A program made the position numbers and the translations under genes. DNA of 7,572 bases from CALXJM01 sp963930325 (lineage in GTDB: Bacteria > Bacillota > Clostridia > TANB77 > CAG-508). The stretch lies in contig CAWVME010000129.1 in the NCBI GenBank assembly GCA_963930325.1, forward strand, positions 1-7,572. The letters run 5' to 3'. The notes beneath the pieces are model-generated. The model did no database searches and was not told where the DNA came from. It saw only the letters and a list, made by a program, of their open reading frames with translations. Shown here in pieces: positions 6,723-7,572 of this stretch (within the stretch, counting starts at the first letter, position 1; each line of letters begins with the position of its first letter).

Positions 6723-6788
6723 TTAGAGCTTTTCAAATACTAATTTAGTTTTCTTTACAACTTGGAATTTATCCTTAGAAAATCCCAT
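6723..6788 (-). CDS. 21-residue cationic small protein, function unknown
   Basis: ATG 6788 is preceded by a perfect AAGGAGG with a 6-nt spacer, better placed than several real genes in this window. The 21-residue product starts MGFSKDKFQVV and ends in FEKL before a TAA at 6723-6725. It has six lysines, one aspartate and one glutamate (net about +4) with scattered F, V and L residues, and no membrane helix or cysteine. It lies alone between two hairpin terminators (6811-6841 upstream, 6658-6686 downstream). No independent promoter fits in the 22 nt between the upstream hairpin and the ATG, so it is probably expressed by read-through from the 126-residue gene. I do not recognise the sequence. 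A chance ORF is possible, but the ribosome-binding site and the terminator immediately after it argue against this. Confidence 0.55.
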   Translation of the reverse strand: MGFSKDKFQVVKKTKLVFEKL

Positions 6789-6810
6789 ATTGAACCTCCT
6801 TGTATAATAA

Positions 6811-6841
6811 AAATAGCCTGTATCTTTTATACAAGCTATTT
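6811..6841 (-). terminator. Intrinsic terminator or attenuator after the 126-residue gene
   Basis: The minus strand forms a 13-bp stem with one mismatch (AAATAGCTTGTAT pairing with ATACAGGCTATTT) and a 5-nt loop, followed by TTTTTATTAT. It begins 12 nt after the stop of the upstream gene. The T tract is interrupted, so read-through into the 21-codon ORF is plausible. Part of the 5' arm can instead pair with the sequence at the next ribosome-binding site (6799-6807 with 6827-6835). Confidence 0.7.
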
Positions 6842-6853
6842 GCCTAAATTAAA

Positions 6854-7234
6854 TTACATATTTAATTGAACCCCTTTGTCATCACTTACATTTTGTAATA
6901 CTTCATTCCAAAGTTCTTCTCCTATCTCAATCTTAATAAGCTCTTGAGTGTCTGAGCTCATACGTTGTGGATAGATAACTATTTGTTCTCCTACTTCTGC
7001 AATTAGTTTGCTTTCTTCTTCTTGAAGTTTTACCATGTCTTCTAATGAGTGCCCTTCGGAAATGTCCATTTCATAAGGAAGTGCATCAGGGAAGCCGTAT
7101 TTAGCATCTCCAAGTAGTCCTTCATCCATAGCAACTAGTTCAGGTTCATATATAAAATTGATGCATTGTCCATCTTCAAAAACAACTGCCGTTAAGTCTC
7201 CTTCTTTCGTTTCATAAATTTTTGATACTATCAT
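6854..7234 (-). CDS. Acidic protein of unknown function
   Basis: A 126-residue soluble protein from ATG 7234, with AAGGAGA about 10 nt upstream (slightly long spacing). The N-terminus (1-30) reads like short beta strands, MIVSKIYETKEGDLTAVVFE. The middle is rich in acidic residues and includes the stretch GLLGDAKYGFPDALPYEMD, and the C-terminal half looks helical. There are no cysteines, signal peptide, membrane helix or catalytic motif that I recognise, and I cannot name a family. Its sequence is visibly richer in G+C than its neighbours and uses more C/G-ending codons, which suggests high expression or separate origin. It has its own strong promoter (7305-7333) and terminator (6811-6841), so it is a single-gene unit, possibly with the 21-codon ORF as a read-through partner. 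Confidence 0.8.
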   Translation of the reverse strand: MIVSKIYETKEGDLTAVVFEDGQCINFIYEPELVAMDEGLLGDAKYGFPDALPYEMDISEGHSLEDMVKLQEEESKLIAEVGEQIVIYPQRMSSDTQELIKIEIGEELWNEVLQNVSDDKGVQLNM

Positions 7235-7304
7235 AATACTTTTATCTCCTTTTCATTATATTGTATTTACTATCATTACAAGCAGTTAACTTTAATGTGT
7301 TTCG

Positions 7305-7333
7305 ATTATAACATACAAAAAAATGAATTGCAA
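7305..7333 (-). promoter_or_regulatory. Sigma-A-type promoter of the acidic unknown gene
   Basis: The minus strand has TTGCAA (7328-7333), a 17-nt spacer, and TATAAT (7305-7310) preceded by TGT, giving an extended -10. The -10 is a full consensus match and the -35 matches 4 of 6. The start site should fall near 7298, leaving a leader of about 64 nt before ATG 7234. This is the best promoter in the window. Confidence 0.75.
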
Positions 7334-7572
7334 CTAATACAAATTACTAGCTATCTTTTATTTTTTCATCACCGTATCTATAAAATAATTTTTTATTGTT
7401 TTTTGTATTTATCAAATCCTTACTTTGTAAAAGTTGCTATTTCCCTTATCCTTCTCAATTTTCTTTCTGTACCTATCCTCCTCTGAACTCTTCCTATTTA
7501 ACTGTCAAAATTTGCGTACCCTGACACTACTCCTTAAAGCACCTGATATAACTACCTTTAGAGTCTATTTCA
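7334..7572. other. Region upstream of the acidic gene; no gene recognised
   Basis: No ORF with a start and ribosome-binding site is convincing on either strand. On the minus strand a stretch just below 7505 stays open for about 30 codons without a start and is rich in charged residues (SSEEDRYRKKIEKDKG). It is preceded across a TGA by another short open stretch, so this could be the decayed end of a gene. TGTCA (7503-7507) and TGACA (7522-7526) flank AAATTTGCGTACCC as an inverted repeat, which could be an operator or a mobile-element end. Both readings are guesses. Confidence 0.4.

Noticed and set aside
7295..7486. Plus-strand ORF of 63 codons, hydrophobic
   Set aside because: It overlaps the strong minus-strand promoter at 7305-7333, lacks a ribosome-binding site, and its F/L/I-rich product is what T-rich DNA gives by chance.

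Overview
The window is AT-rich (around 30% G+C by eye) and every convincing gene lies on the minus strand. The ribosome-binding sites are strong (AAGGAGG/GGAGG types), leaders and linkers are A/T-heavy, and one gene encodes a lipoteichoic-acid-synthase-type membrane enzyme. Together this points to a low-G+C Gram-positive, most likely a gut-type Clostridia or related Firmicutes. This is inference; no taxonomic marker gene is present.

In transcription order (high to low coordinates): 7334-7572 holds no recognisable gene. A strong sigma-A-type promoter at 7305-7333 drives an acidic 126-residue protein of unknown function (6854-7234). A hairpin terminator (6811-6841) follows, then a 21-codon ORF with a perfect Shine-Dalgarno sequence (6723-6788), then a second hairpin terminator (6658-6686). 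A new extended -10 promoter (6639-6647) starts a leader of about 250 nt in front of the LTA-synthase-like enzyme (4432-6375). A GNAT acetyltransferase starts 4 nt after that gene, an alpha/beta hydrolase follows (3250-3888), and then a nucleoside 2-deoxyribosyltransferase-like protein (2831-3172). A 239-nt gap carries a 64-nt tandem repeat with a palindromic core. Finally come two polytopic GT-C-type glycosyltransferases (1148-2591 and 1-1173) that overlap by 26 nt; the second runs off the window.

Two genes are broken by apparent single-base indels: the upstream GT-C glycosyltransferase near 2411-2420 and the acetyltransferase near 4048-4052. In both, the missing part of the protein reads on cleanly in another frame. 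Either the assembly has indel errors or these are recent pseudogenes.

The shared theme is the cell envelope: the phosphoglycerol-transferase-like enzyme and the two lipid-linked-sugar glycosyltransferases fit surface glycopolymer synthesis. The acetyltransferase, hydrolase and deoxyribosyltransferase-like proteins look like general accessory enzymes co-transcribed with it. I see no strong evidence for a wholly new system. The least explained part is 6388-6853, with the terminator-flanked micro-ORF, competing hairpins, an orphan Shine-Dalgarno sequence and a G+C-richer island.
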